Program-made: the position numbers and the translations under genes
Assembly (NCBI GenBank): GCA_965223305.1
Contig: CBDCWT010000007.1
Span: 70,257-134,256, forward strand
From: CBDCWT01 sp965223305
GTDB taxonomy: Bacteria > Planctomycetota > Planctomycetia > Pirellulales > Pirellulaceae
Reading direction: 5' to 3'
DNA length: 64,000 nt
The notes under the pieces: generated by a model
The model's input: the letters and a program-made list of their open reading frames with translations, nothing else
The model's database searches: none
Told to the model about the DNA's origin: nothing
In this document: piece by piece, positions 1-7,676 of the stretch
Layout of the letters: the number at the start of each line of letters is the position of its first letter
How positions within the stretch are numbered: position 1 is the first letter of the stretch

Positions 1-160
1 CGAAGACTTGGACTAGTTGCATGGAGGACCCGCGTCCTGAGCAGCCCCCGGATTCGTCTGGCGGGTGGAGATAGGTTCTGCTACAGTCCGCGGCCTTGTC
101 AAAAACTAGCGCGGAGCCTCTGCAGCTAGCGTGCGCCTTGTCATCTCGTGCAGCTCGCGA
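1..160. other. gene-free left edge
   Basis: I see no coding frame or RNA gene here. It contains the upstream region of the HEAT lipoprotein gene. A TTGTCA hexamer at 96-101 could be a -35 box, but no convincing -10 follows at the right distance. Confidence 0.5.
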
Positions 161-877
161 ATGGACAGCACTCGAACTAAGAACAAGAAGTTGTGGGCCG
201 CCACTTTTTCGCTGGTCACGGTCATTGTTGTGGGTTGTGCTGGCAAGCCACTCTGGCTCGACGTCGTGGCGTTGAACCCGATGGTGCGCGAAAAGTGGGC
301 GGCGGACGAGCAGCTCGGGCCGACCTTTTACGCGAAACGAGATGAGCTGCGGGCGGTGCGGGAGTCGATTCCGCTTATGACAGCCGAGCAGCAAGAGCGG
401 CTGGTCAGTCAGTTGAGTGAAGTCTTGCAACAGGAGGAGAACGATCTGCTGAGGCGAGAAGCCGTGCTGACGCTGGGATACACCTCGACAGCCAGCGCCG
501 TTCCTGCTCTGCGGGCAGCACTTTCTGATCCGGAGGCCGATGTTCGCGGCGGAGCGTGTCAAGCTTGGGCACAACGTGGCGGCCGGGACGCGGCGACCGC
601 GCTGGCTCAGGTCATCGGCAGCGACCAGGACGCTGATGTGCGGATCACGGCGGTTAGCGAGTTGCGGCGCTTTCGCGGGCCGGTTGTGCTCCAAGCATTG
701 TCGCTGGCCCTGGATGATAACGACCCCGCCCTGCAGTACGCTGCCGTTCAATCGCTGCGCGAAGTGGGGGACAGCGATTATGGAAACAGCGTCTACGCGT
801 GGCGCGAGTATCTGCGCGGAAACAACCCACCTGTACCGCGACCCTCGCTAGTGGAGCGGCTCGGCAACTGGTTCTAA
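161..877 (+). CDS. HEAT-repeat lipoprotein
   Basis: This is a 238-residue lipoprotein. I chose the ATG at 161, not the upstream GTG at 131, because it opens directly onto a lysine-rich n-region, a hydrophobic stretch and a lipobox-like VVGC with the cysteine near residue 26. Residues about 98-215 form three to four HEAT/PBS-lyase-like helical repeats, recognisable from the alternating REAVLTLG, PALRAALSD and DVRGGACQAWA motifs. HEAT repeats are protein-protein scaffolds, so a binding role at a membrane is likely. No catalytic motif is visible. The tail WREYLRG is, from memory, shared by many planctomycete HEAT lipoproteins. The gene ends 102 bp before the diadenylate cyclase on the same strand, so co-transcription is possible. 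Confidence 0.75.
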   Translation: MDSTRTKNKKLWAATFSLVTVIVVGCAGKPLWLDVVALNPMVREKWAADEQLGPTFYAKRDELRAVRESIPLMTAEQQERLVSQLSEVLQQEENDLLRREAVLTLGYTSTASAVPALRAALSDPEADVRGGACQAWAQRGGRDAATALAQVIGSDQDADVRITAVSELRRFRGPVVLQALSLALDDNDPALQYAAVQSLREVGDSDYGNSVYAWREYLRGNNPPVPRPSLVERLGNWF

Positions 878-979
878 ACCGTAGTGCGCGGCGCAAAGAA
901 CCGGACGTTGCCATGCCGGCGGAAACACTTTACGATGCGTTTGCGATCGGCAAAGTGATTCCCAACCTCGTGGCGACGC

Positions 980-1912
980 ATGAAACTGCAACCGTTCAAT
1001 GAACAATTCGCGGCAATCTACAAGGTGGCGGTGCGGCTCTGTAAGACGTTTGAAGCCGATGGGTTGTTGGTAATGTTGGACGGTCCTACTGATTGGACCG
1101 AACTTCGAAAGCGCGCCAGCGACATCAAGCTGCTGGTCGTGGCGGATTCCGACCAGCAGCTGGCTGGTGCCGAAGAAGCGGGCTTGCAGACGGTCGTCTT
1201 GGATCTAGATGAAGCTCCGATGCAGGAGCGACTCACCCAGGCTCTGCTCGAGAGCGTAGCGGCAGAGATCTTGGCACCCGGTGCCTCGGTCGTGGCCGTC
1301 TACACGGGCTTCGAGGCGGGGGCGATCGATTCGATTAGCTACATCAGCCTCGATAAGAATCTGGGCCGGTTGACGGCGAGAGACCTCCGCCAAATCGAAA
1401 CCAGCGTTCCGCTGGAAACTCTCAAGACCGTGGTCGATTTGGCAATCGAGATCGGCCGCGAAGGGCGTGAAGGCAAACCTGTGGGTACCCTGTTTGTGGT
1501 CGGCGACACGCGCAAGGTGCTCCATCATTGCCGCCCGATGGGGTTCGACCCGGTGCGCGGGTACAGCCGCAAAGAGCGGAGTCTGCAGGACCCGCGCGCG
1601 AGAGAGTGGATCAAGGAGATTGCTCAGCTAGACGGTGCCATCGTCGTCGCCCCCGACGGGACCGTCGAGAAGTCGTGCCAGTTGGTCAACGCTGATCATG
1701 CCCATCTGACGCTCTCCAAGGGGCTGGGGTCACGCCACTGGGCGGGGGCGGCCGTCAGTCGTAACACGAAGGCTATCTCGGTCGTCGTCAGCGAGTCCAA
1801 TGGAACTGTACGGCTCTTCAACAATGGCGAGGTGATTCTCCGCGTTGAGCCATTTCGGCGAGCAATGAAGTGGAAGGATTTCAAGTACGAGCCGCCAGCG
1901 GCCGGGGAGTAA
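980..1912 (+). CDS. diadenylate cyclase (DisA_N/DAC domain), CdaZ-like
   Basis: Predicted to make cyclic di-AMP from two ATP in the cytoplasm. Residues about 165-290 match the DAC fold: a DGA motif at 218-220 followed by IVVAPDG, then a glycine-rich segment and R252-H253. Canonical enzymes read R-H-R here; this protein reads R-H-W, so the third position is altered. Residues 1-130 resemble the pyruvate-kinase C-terminal-like domain that precedes the DAC domain in CdaZ-type cyclases, in contrast to the membrane segments of CdaA or the helix-hairpin-helix of DisA. The 310-residue length fits CdaZ. There is no transmembrane segment. The start at 980 lacks a strong Shine-Dalgarno sequence. No c-di-AMP phosphodiesterase is nearby. 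Confidence 0.8.
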   Translation: MKLQPFNEQFAAIYKVAVRLCKTFEADGLLVMLDGPTDWTELRKRASDIKLLVVADSDQQLAGAEEAGLQTVVLDLDEAPMQERLTQALLESVAAEILAPGASVVAVYTGFEAGAIDSISYISLDKNLGRLTARDLRQIETSVPLETLKTVVDLAIEIGREGREGKPVGTLFVVGDTRKVLHHCRPMGFDPVRGYSRKERSLQDPRAREWIKEIAQLDGAIVVAPDGTVEKSCQLVNADHAHLTLSKGLGSRHWAGAAVSRNTKAISVVVSESNGTVRLFNNGEVILRVEPFRRAMKWKDFKYEPPAAGE

Positions 1913-2152
1913 GTCAGCCGGTCAGCCCGTCGCTACGAGGGGCCGCAAGACGACCGAGTTGGGTTCGACAGCAGAGAGTACAGCTCAGCACGAGAAACTC
2001 GAGCTGCCGCGTCCCGAGATGCGAGCTAAGGAGTCGTCCAACAATAGGTTGCCGATATTCATCCCCCTCACTCTGCCCTCTCCCCCTGCTATTCTCGCTG
2101 CGTGAGGCACGGGAGAGGGAACAGAAGTCGGCAACTTGTTGTTGTACAGCGC
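1913..2152. other. convergent gap with hairpin
   Basis: The gap between two convergent genes holds an inverted repeat, CCCTCTCCC at 2076-2084 and GGGAGAGGG at 2111-2119. It resembles the CTCTCCCC/GGGGAGA repeats at 18.5, 48.9 and 59.7 kb. It could act as a two-way terminator, but there is no T-tract. Confidence 0.35.
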
Positions 2153-3061
2153 CTAAATTGTGTCGCGGCGTTTGACCAGTACCAATTGATTGCCGCTGTC
2201 GTTGTAGCTCATCTCGTCCATGAACGCGTGCATCAGCACGATTCCCCGTCCCTGTTGCTTACCGTTGGAGCTAAGCGAACCGGACGCGGCTTCGCTGGCG
2301 GTCACCTGATGATTGAATCCCGGACCCTCGTCTTGGACAACAAAACGGGCTTCCTCGCGGCCAATTTCTGCAGTGACATGGATCTTGCGGTCCCGGTACG
2401 GCAGCTCAGCCCGGCGTTGTTCGACCAACTTCCTGTTTTCGCTCGCCTGATCGTGAGCGTCTTGAAGTTGATCGAATGAGATCTCGAGGTTGCCCCGATA
2501 GAGGGCGTTGAAGAGTGCTTCTTTGAGAGCGACACCGATGCGGAACTTGCCGGTGTGATCGGTCAAACCCATGCCTCCGATGGCTTGCTGAATGAGGTCG
2601 ATCAAGGCATCCACGAGGGCCGGGTCGTTCTCCAGTGCGAAGTCCAGGACGATGCGGTTTTGACACTCCATGAGCCGCGTGAGGGCTCGGTCGCTGGTCG
2701 TCATGGCCAGCAGCTCTTCGGCCGTCTGGCGCAGCGTCTTGCTCATCTGCGACTTGGGAACGTAGCTCGAGGCGCCTTGCTCGAGGGCCTGTACCGCGAT
2801 CTCCTCACTTCCCTTGGCCGTCATCAATATCACTGGTACGTCCGGACTGGTGAGCCGCACTCGGGTCACCAATTCCAGGCCGTCCATCTCGGGCATCTGC
2901 AGGTCCGTGACGACGAGGTCCGGTTTCAGCTGTTGAATCTTGTCTAGTGCCTGTTCGCCGTTGTCCGCATAGATCACGTCGACACCGGGCGACTCCTCGA
3001 TTAGTCCGCCGGCAAACCTCCTGTCTACGGCTGTGTCATCGACAATCAGCACTGTTGGCAT
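2153..3061 (-). CDS. receiver domain fused to anti-sigma-type HATPase
   Basis: This is a 302-residue two-domain regulator. Residues 1-120 are a CheY-like receiver with acidic pair D8/D9, phospho-acceptor D53 in VVTDLQMPEMDG, T81 and K103. The C-terminal part, about 165-300, is an RsbW/SpoIIAB-type ATPase: an N-box around KEALFNALYRGNLE, a G1-like DEGPGF and a GRGIVLM G2 segment. It lacks a DHp histidine domain, so it is probably a response regulator whose output is a serine kinase acting on an anti-sigma antagonist, or a related switch. The start is one of two adjacent ATGs (3064 or 3061). GGGAGG upstream favours 3061, and the longer frame to 3286 looks like noncoding sequence. No partner kinase or antagonist is adjacent. 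Confidence 0.75.
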   Translation of the reverse strand: MPTVLIVDDTAVDRRFAGGLIEESPGVDVIYADNGEQALDKIQQLKPDLVVTDLQMPEMDGLELVTRVRLTSPDVPVILMTAKGSEEIAVQALEQGASSYVPKSQMSKTLRQTAEELLAMTTSDRALTRLMECQNRIVLDFALENDPALVDALIDLIQQAIGGMGLTDHTGKFRIGVALKEALFNALYRGNLEISFDQLQDAHDQASENRKLVEQRRAELPYRDRKIHVTAEIGREEARFVVQDEGPGFNHQVTASEAASGSLSSNGKQQGRGIVLMHAFMDEMSYNDSGNQLVLVKRRDTI

Positions 3062-3468
3062 CATAGGCCTCCCATTTCCGCAAGTCGTTGCGAACGAAAC
3101 CTGAGTCGCGAGCGACGAATCTTCGACTCCCCCCCTACCGTCGGAGTCGCGAGAGGTTTCCCTTCCCGTATGTCTCGCGTCGCCCCATGTTCGAGCGCGC
3201 CTACGCTTGAGGTCGGAAAAAAACTCGGAGATTTCTCCACGTTTGGCCCGCAAACTAACTTGGTGTCGGCTGCTATCGCTGCGCACGATGGAGTCGTGAG
3301 CCCGACCTCAAGGTAACGATCTTTGCGTTTGTTTCAAGTCATCTGGCCGCCAGATCGACCGCTCTGGCCCGCGCAGGCGGAGGCGTGGATCGTCCTTACG
3401 GCGCAGAACCGCCGTGTGAGACCGGTGGAATACGGGCTCTGGTGACGCTATTCTCATTTGAGAGAATC
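3062..3468. other. divergent intergenic region
   Basis: About 400 bp between divergent genes. Two inverted repeats are visible: CGACTCC/GGAGTCG within 3125-3152, and an 11-bp pair CTTGAGGTCGG at 3206 with its complement at 3302. They could be operators or chance. I see no clear promoter or gene. Confidence 0.3.
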
Positions 3469-5106
3469 ATGCCACCGCCCCGCCGCTATTTCGCTCGTTC
3501 CACTGCCTGCGACGTGCTTGCCGGAGTCATCGCCGTGGTGTCAATCGGCTGCGCGCCTAGCTTCTTCACCGGCGATCGCTCCAGCCAGCTGGACTGGCCC
3601 CAACTAGGCGGGTCGCCGCGGCGGAGTCACGTGGCGGCCGGCGTCGAGGTTCCCGCGGACTGGAACCTGGAAACCGGGCGGAACGTGCGGTGGAGTTTCC
3701 CCTTGGGACCAGGGACCGCGGCGGCACCGACAGTCGCCGGGGGCCGTGTATTCATCGGTTCGAGGAGTGGGAGCGATCTTCCACAGGCTCGCGAGAGCGG
3801 CGATTCCGGCTGCCTGCTGTGCCTGGACGAGGAGTCCGGCGAGTTGCTCTGGCAGCACAAGACGCCTTCGCTCACCGACGCGTCGCCCCGACTGCTGGGA
3901 ATGGGGGGATCGCCTGCGGTGGACGGCGAGCGGCTCTATGTCATTACTCACCGCGCAGAGGTCTGCTGCTTGGACGTACTGGGTTTTCACGACGGCGAGA
4001 ATGACGGCCCCTACCAGCAAGAGGAACGCGGGGGAGCGAATGATGCGGACATCGTGTGGTTGGTGGACTTGGCCGAGTGGCTCGAGGTTGTGCCCGATCG
4101 CGCCGACCAGACATCCGTGGCGGTTGTCGAAGGTGTGGTGTTGGCAAACACGCATCACGCGCTACGCAATGTAGACGGTTCATCTGAAGAAAAAGCACCC
4201 AGCTTTATCGCCCTCGACAAGCGAACGGGGCAGCTGCTGTGGACGCATACGTTGGCGGGGACACCCGTGACCGATCAGCAGCTGGCGTCGCCGGCTTTCT
4301 CGAGTGGGGGCCAACGTGACCAAGCGATCTTTGCAGGTGCCGACGGCTGGATCTACAGTTTCGAGTTGCAGGCCGATAGCCAGCAGGATGCCGAGCCTTT
4401 GTGGCAGTTCGACTGCGGTCCCAAGCTGACCGACTGGATACTGGGAACGTTGACCTCGAATATCGAGAACCCGCACCAAAGTCGTAACCTCGTGCTCGCG
4501 ACTCCGACGGTTTCGAACGGGCGGGTCTACGTGGTCGGCATGCAAAAGACGCGTGCCGATCAAGGGCATGGAATCGTGTGGTGTGTCGACGCCAGCCACA
4601 ACGGGGACGTCAGCCCCACACTGGCAGCCACGATGTCCGGCAAGTCGGTTCCCCTCAGTCGCGTGCTCGCAGTGCCCCACGACGCGGGTGAGCGAGAAAT
4701 GGAGAACGCCAACTCGGCGGCCGTCTGGTCCTACACTGAATTCGGCGAGTCCTACGACGGGCGACTCGAGCGGCCGATCGCCAGCGCCGCCGTCGACGGC
4801 ACATTTCTCTTTATCGCCGACGTGATGGGGGCGGCACACTGCCTCGATGCCAAAACGGGGCTTTGGTGGTGGACGCACGAGTTGACGGCGCCGACCTACT
4901 CAACGCCACTCGTCGCAGACGGCAAGGTCTACTTTGCAGACGAGAGCGGAACTGTCACCGTGCTGGCGCTTGCTCGTCAGAAACAGCTGCTGGCCCAGCA
5001 CCAACTGGGCGACGCCATTTACTCCTCACCAGTGGCAGCAAACCACACGTTGTTCCTCACGCGGCAGGACCGTTTGTTCGCCATGCAGGAGTCGGCCGGA
5101 GAGTGA
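3469..5106 (+). CDS. PQQ-like beta-propeller lipoprotein
   Basis: A 545-residue exported protein. The ATG at 3469 begins a signal peptide ending in the lipobox SIGC; the longer frame from 3385 would bury it. The mature part has repeated PQQ/WD-like blades with recurrent motifs such as G-x-V-F-I-G, CLDEESGELLWQHK, FIALDKRTGQLLWTH and CLDAKTGLWWWTHELTAPTYSTP. These are typical of the PQQ_2 outer-membrane assembly or dehydrogenase-like family. No residues marking a genuine quinoprotein dehydrogenase were identified, so a substrate-binding or scaffold role at the periplasmic face is as likely as catalysis. The gene stands alone, divergent from the receiver-HATPase gene and convergent with nnrE. 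Confidence 0.75.
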   Translation: MPPPRRYFARSTACDVLAGVIAVVSIGCAPSFFTGDRSSQLDWPQLGGSPRRSHVAAGVEVPADWNLETGRNVRWSFPLGPGTAAAPTVAGGRVFIGSRSGSDLPQARESGDSGCLLCLDEESGELLWQHKTPSLTDASPRLLGMGGSPAVDGERLYVITHRAEVCCLDVLGFHDGENDGPYQQEERGGANDADIVWLVDLAEWLEVVPDRADQTSVAVVEGVVLANTHHALRNVDGSSEEKAPSFIALDKRTGQLLWTHTLAGTPVTDQQLASPAFSSGGQRDQAIFAGADGWIYSFELQADSQQDAEPLWQFDCGPKLTDWILGTLTSNIENPHQSRNLVLATPTVSNGRVYVVGMQKTRADQGHGIVWCVDASHNGDVSPTLAATMSGKSVPLSRVLAVPHDAGEREMENANSAAVWSYTEFGESYDGRLERPIASAAVDGTFLFIADVMGAAHCLDAKTGLWWWTHELTAPTYSTPLVADGKVYFADESGTVTVLALARQKQLLAQHQLGDAIYSSPVAANHTLFLTRQDRLFAMQESAGE

Positions 5107-5166
5107 GTCGTGGCTTCAGCTTGAGGACGCGCAACAGGCTTGGGGCGCGCAACGCGTTGTAGCAGC

Positions 5167-5850
5167 TCAAGCAGGCTCGGCCGACGACCGAGGCGATTGC
5201 CAGACCGCTCGGGGAACGCCGATGTCGACGACATAGACCGTGCCTAGGTAAGCGGCGGCCGGGCGGAATCGAAAGCCAGCTTTGGCGGCAACAAAGGTAC
5301 AGGTCGCCTCTGCGCGTACCGTCTGCTGGGCAGCCACTCCGGTGTCGCAGTCAAGCCCGCTAGGTGTGTCCACGGCGAGTGTGCGAGTGCTGCTGGCGTT
5401 GAGCAGCTGGATGGCCTCGGCGATCGAGCCTCTCGGCTCCCCGCTGGCGCCGGTGCCCAGTAGTGCGTCGACTGCCCAGGATGCTTCGCCGAGCGCCCGA
5501 GCATGTTCTTCCGGCTGCTGTTCGTCCCACAGCAAGATCGGCAATGCGGCACGTTGGGCAATCTCGTAGTTGGCGGCGGCATCACCCGACAACGCGGCGG
5601 GTTCGCAGCACAGGACCAGACGCGGTTCGTAGCCGCGGATGTGGAGATGACGAGCGATCACCAGGCCGTCTCCGCCGTTGTTACCTTTGCCACAGTAGAT
5701 GAAGACCGGACCATCGATGCCCAGCTGGCAGAGGACGTCCGTGCAGCCGCGCCCGGCATTTTCCATCAAGACCAAGCCAGTCATGCCGTAGTCACGCACG
5801 GCGCGTTCATCGATCAGACGTGCCTCGTGCCGCGTCAAGTACTGCGTCAT
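5167..5850 (-). CDS. nnrE: NAD(P)H-hydrate epimerase
   Basis: Interconverts the R and S forms of hydrated NAD(P)H so that the repair dehydratase can act on both. The 227-residue protein is a lone YjeF N-terminal domain. Visible motifs are GKGNNGGDGLVIARHL (phosphate and nucleotide loop), VDALLGTG and VDTPSGLDCDTG, whose aspartates mark the active site. The dehydratase domain that is fused to it in many bacteria is absent here and not seen elsewhere in the window. I chose the ATG at 5848-5850 (MTQYLTRHEA); the longer frame to 5973 would overlap the divergent FmdB-like gene. It is divergent from that gene across 115 bp. Confidence 0.85.
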   Translation of the reverse strand: MTQYLTRHEARLIDERAVRDYGMTGLVLMENAGRGCTDVLCQLGIDGPVFIYCGKGNNGGDGLVIARHLHIRGYEPRLVLCCEPAALSGDAAANYEIAQRAALPILLWDEQQPEEHARALGEASWAVDALLGTGASGEPRGSIAEAIQLLNASSTRTLAVDTPSGLDCDTGVAAQQTVRAEATCTFVAAKAGFRFRPAAAYLGTVYVVDIGVPRAVWQSPRSSAEPA

Positions 5851-5932
5851 CGGGGGGATCCGTGAAGAAGTGTGCTTAGCTAGCGGGCAATCTCCGCCTA
5901 CGAAACGCGTATCGCAACTCGGAGCATGAAAG

Positions 5933-5938
5933 TATACT
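5933..5938 (+). promoter_or_regulatory. candidate -10 box
   Basis: TATACT lies 27 bp before the FmdB-like ATG. The -35 position is weak (TATCGC), so this is a tentative promoter. Confidence 0.4.
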
Positions 5939-5965
5939 AGACAGACAGTAACCCAGGAGTGAGCG

Positions 5966-6202
5966 ATGCCCATTTACGAATACACCTGTTTAGGTTGCCG
6001 CCAAGACTTTGAGGCGCTGGTTCGCAACGGTGAGACGACCAAGTGCCCTGATTGTGGGAGTGGTTCTTTGGAAAAGCGGTTCAGCGTCGTTGCCGCTCAC
6101 AGCAGTAGCGGCCGCCAACTGCCGCTGTGCGAATCCACGCCGCCGGGCGGTGGCTGCGGGTTGCCCCAATGTGGCGGCGGACAGTGCGGTTTTGAGGGAT
6201 AG
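5966..6202 (+). CDS. FmdB-family zinc-ribbon protein
   Basis: A 78-residue protein starting MPIYEYTCLGC, the signature of the FmdB/CxxC_CXXC_SSSS family. Two CxxC pairs (CLGC and CPDC, about 20 residues apart) form a zinc ribbon. The C-terminal 25 residues are rich in Gly and Cys (CGLPQCGGGQCG) and could bind another metal. The family is called a putative regulatory protein, but its molecular role is not established. An AGGAG Shine-Dalgarno sequence precedes the ATG. A strong hairpin follows 25 bp after the stop. Confidence 0.85.
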   Translation: MPIYEYTCLGCRQDFEALVRNGETTKCPDCGSGSLEKRFSVVAAHSSSGRQLPLCESTPPGGGCGLPQCGGGQCGFEG

Positions 6203-6227
6203 TCTGTTAGGAGGGTGCCAAAAAGCC

Positions 6228-6260
6228 AAACGGCGAGGTGACAGAATCACCTCGCCGTTT
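6228..6260. terminator. bidirectional hairpin terminator
   Basis: A perfect 14-bp stem (6228-6241 with 6247-6260) with a 5-nt loop lies between the convergent FmdB-like gene and the secreted-protein gene. On the minus strand it is followed by TTTGGCTTTTTGG, a T-rich tract; the plus side is less T-rich. Confidence 0.8.
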
Positions 6261-6340
6261 AAGAGCCAATCGCTCCCAAAACAGAAAAGAAAGCCTACTC
6301 GAAGAAGCGCTCGCCCTCCGCCGCCCTCCGGCCCGCCGCA

Positions 6341-7669
6341 CTACGGGATCACGAGGATTCCTCCTGTGATCGCTCCCGCTTGCAGCAGTGCGCCACGAAT
6401 GCTCAGCGGGATGGGAGGCATCAACCATGGAGCGCAGTTGCCTGGTCGGTAGTATCCCAAGGCATAGTGGCACTCGTTGGGAGGGTGAATTCCCATGTTG
6501 TAGGGCAGCGCCGCGATGTTGAGGAAGAAGTGGGCTCCCGACAAGACCGGCTGGACCAGCGGCCCGGCTGTATGTCCGTACCGCTCCAGCTGGACGTTCT
6601 CGAAGTAGAGCGGTTTGTGACACAGGGCCGACGCCTTCCATGTCAACGTTGTGGCGATCCAGTTGCGGCCGGCGTATTCGTCCCGCTCTAACCGGCACTC
6701 GGTGGGGATGCTCCACCATGCAGTTACGAAACAGCTGTCGTCGTCGCTCAACGCACCGAAGGGGATACGGACTGTATCACCATTTGCCTGCTCAACTACT
6801 ACCTGGCCATCTCGAAAGTCGACCAACCGCCCGTCGGCTAAGGTCTCACCTCGGGTATTGCGCCAGATCCGAGACGGCGATTCGGCCAGGCTCAGCTCCA
6901 ACTCTTGCTCGTAGGTCCCGTTGTCCTCGTCCTCAGTCGCCAGCTTGGCCAGGGTGAGCTGGGGAGTGATATCCACCGAGATATCCCGAATCGATTTGTA
7001 AACCCCTTCCCGTGCGATGCGGCAAGCGTCGTCCTCGGCGCAACAGTCGCGTTCGTTGTAAATGCGGTTGCAGGGTTCAGCGGGGTCCTGGTCTGTGTCC
7101 TCTGACGACGACGGTGGTGGTGGGAGCGGTGCCGGTTCGGCCCCTGGCTGCTCTCTCGGCGAGTTGTCGGCTGGCGGCGCTGGGGCGGAGCGAAGTGGAT
7201 CCTCGATTTCCTCGAACGGCTGGCCGGGACCATTGTCACCTGTTGGCTGCGATGTGATCGGATGCAGGGTGGGCGATGGCAACTCGACTTGCCGTTGGCC
7301 AGTCGAGCGGTCCCCGAAGGGATCGTCGAACGGGTCGAGCGGCTCGAGCTGGCTCGTGAGGCGAACTGTGGGTCCGCCGGGCACCGCGATTGACGGGATG
7401 CGGACGACGCGTGATAGCGGGGGCGCGGTTTGGTTGGTACGACCTGCCCTGGCTTGAAACGACCGGGTTCTTGTCGTTTTTGTCTTGGCCGCTGTCTGCT
7501 TGGAATCTGCCCAACGCGCGGTGACAGCCGAGTTTGATTTGAAGGGAGCGATGGGGCGAGCGGTGGCCGCGGAGAGTATTCTGGGCGGTGAACGATCACC
7601 GGCCTGTAGGAGCGACGAGGTGAGGACCACTGCCAGGGCTAGAGTCGGTCCCGTCGCCGCGGAACGCAT
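6341..7669 (-). CDS. proline-rich secreted protein, function unknown
   Basis: A 442-residue protein with a signal peptide (MRSAATGPTLALAVVLTSSLLQAG). Residues about 30-230 are low-complexity, rich in Pro, Arg, Ser and acidic residues, and suited to a linker in the cell envelope. A Cys-containing segment (ERDCCAEDDACRIAR) and a C-terminal 140-residue block follow. That block carries WWSIPTEC, NWIATTLTWKASALCHKPLYF, ERYGH and FFLNIAALPYNMGIHPP. I recall such a block in other planctomycete secreted proteins, but its role is unknown. The ATG at 7669 lies 7 bp after the guaB stop, so it is probably co-transcribed with guaB. The longer frame to 7813 runs into guaB and was rejected. Confidence 0.65.
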   Translation of the reverse strand: MRSAATGPTLALAVVLTSSLLQAGDRSPPRILSAATARPIAPFKSNSAVTARWADSKQTAAKTKTTRTRSFQARAGRTNQTAPPLSRVVRIPSIAVPGGPTVRLTSQLEPLDPFDDPFGDRSTGQRQVELPSPTLHPITSQPTGDNGPGQPFEEIEDPLRSAPAPPADNSPREQPGAEPAPLPPPPSSSEDTDQDPAEPCNRIYNERDCCAEDDACRIAREGVYKSIRDISVDITPQLTLAKLATEDEDNGTYEQELELSLAESPSRIWRNTRGETLADGRLVDFRDGQVVVEQANGDTVRIPFGALSDDDSCFVTAWWSIPTECRLERDEYAGRNWIATTLTWKASALCHKPLYFENVQLERYGHTAGPLVQPVLSGAHFFLNIAALPYNMGIHPPNECHYALGYYRPGNCAPWLMPPIPLSIRGALLQAGAITGGILVIP

Positions 7670-7676
7670 CCGGTGG

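Noticed and set aside
4180..4878. 232-residue frame opposite the PQQ propeller gene
   Set aside because: Antisense shadow of a well-supported propeller.
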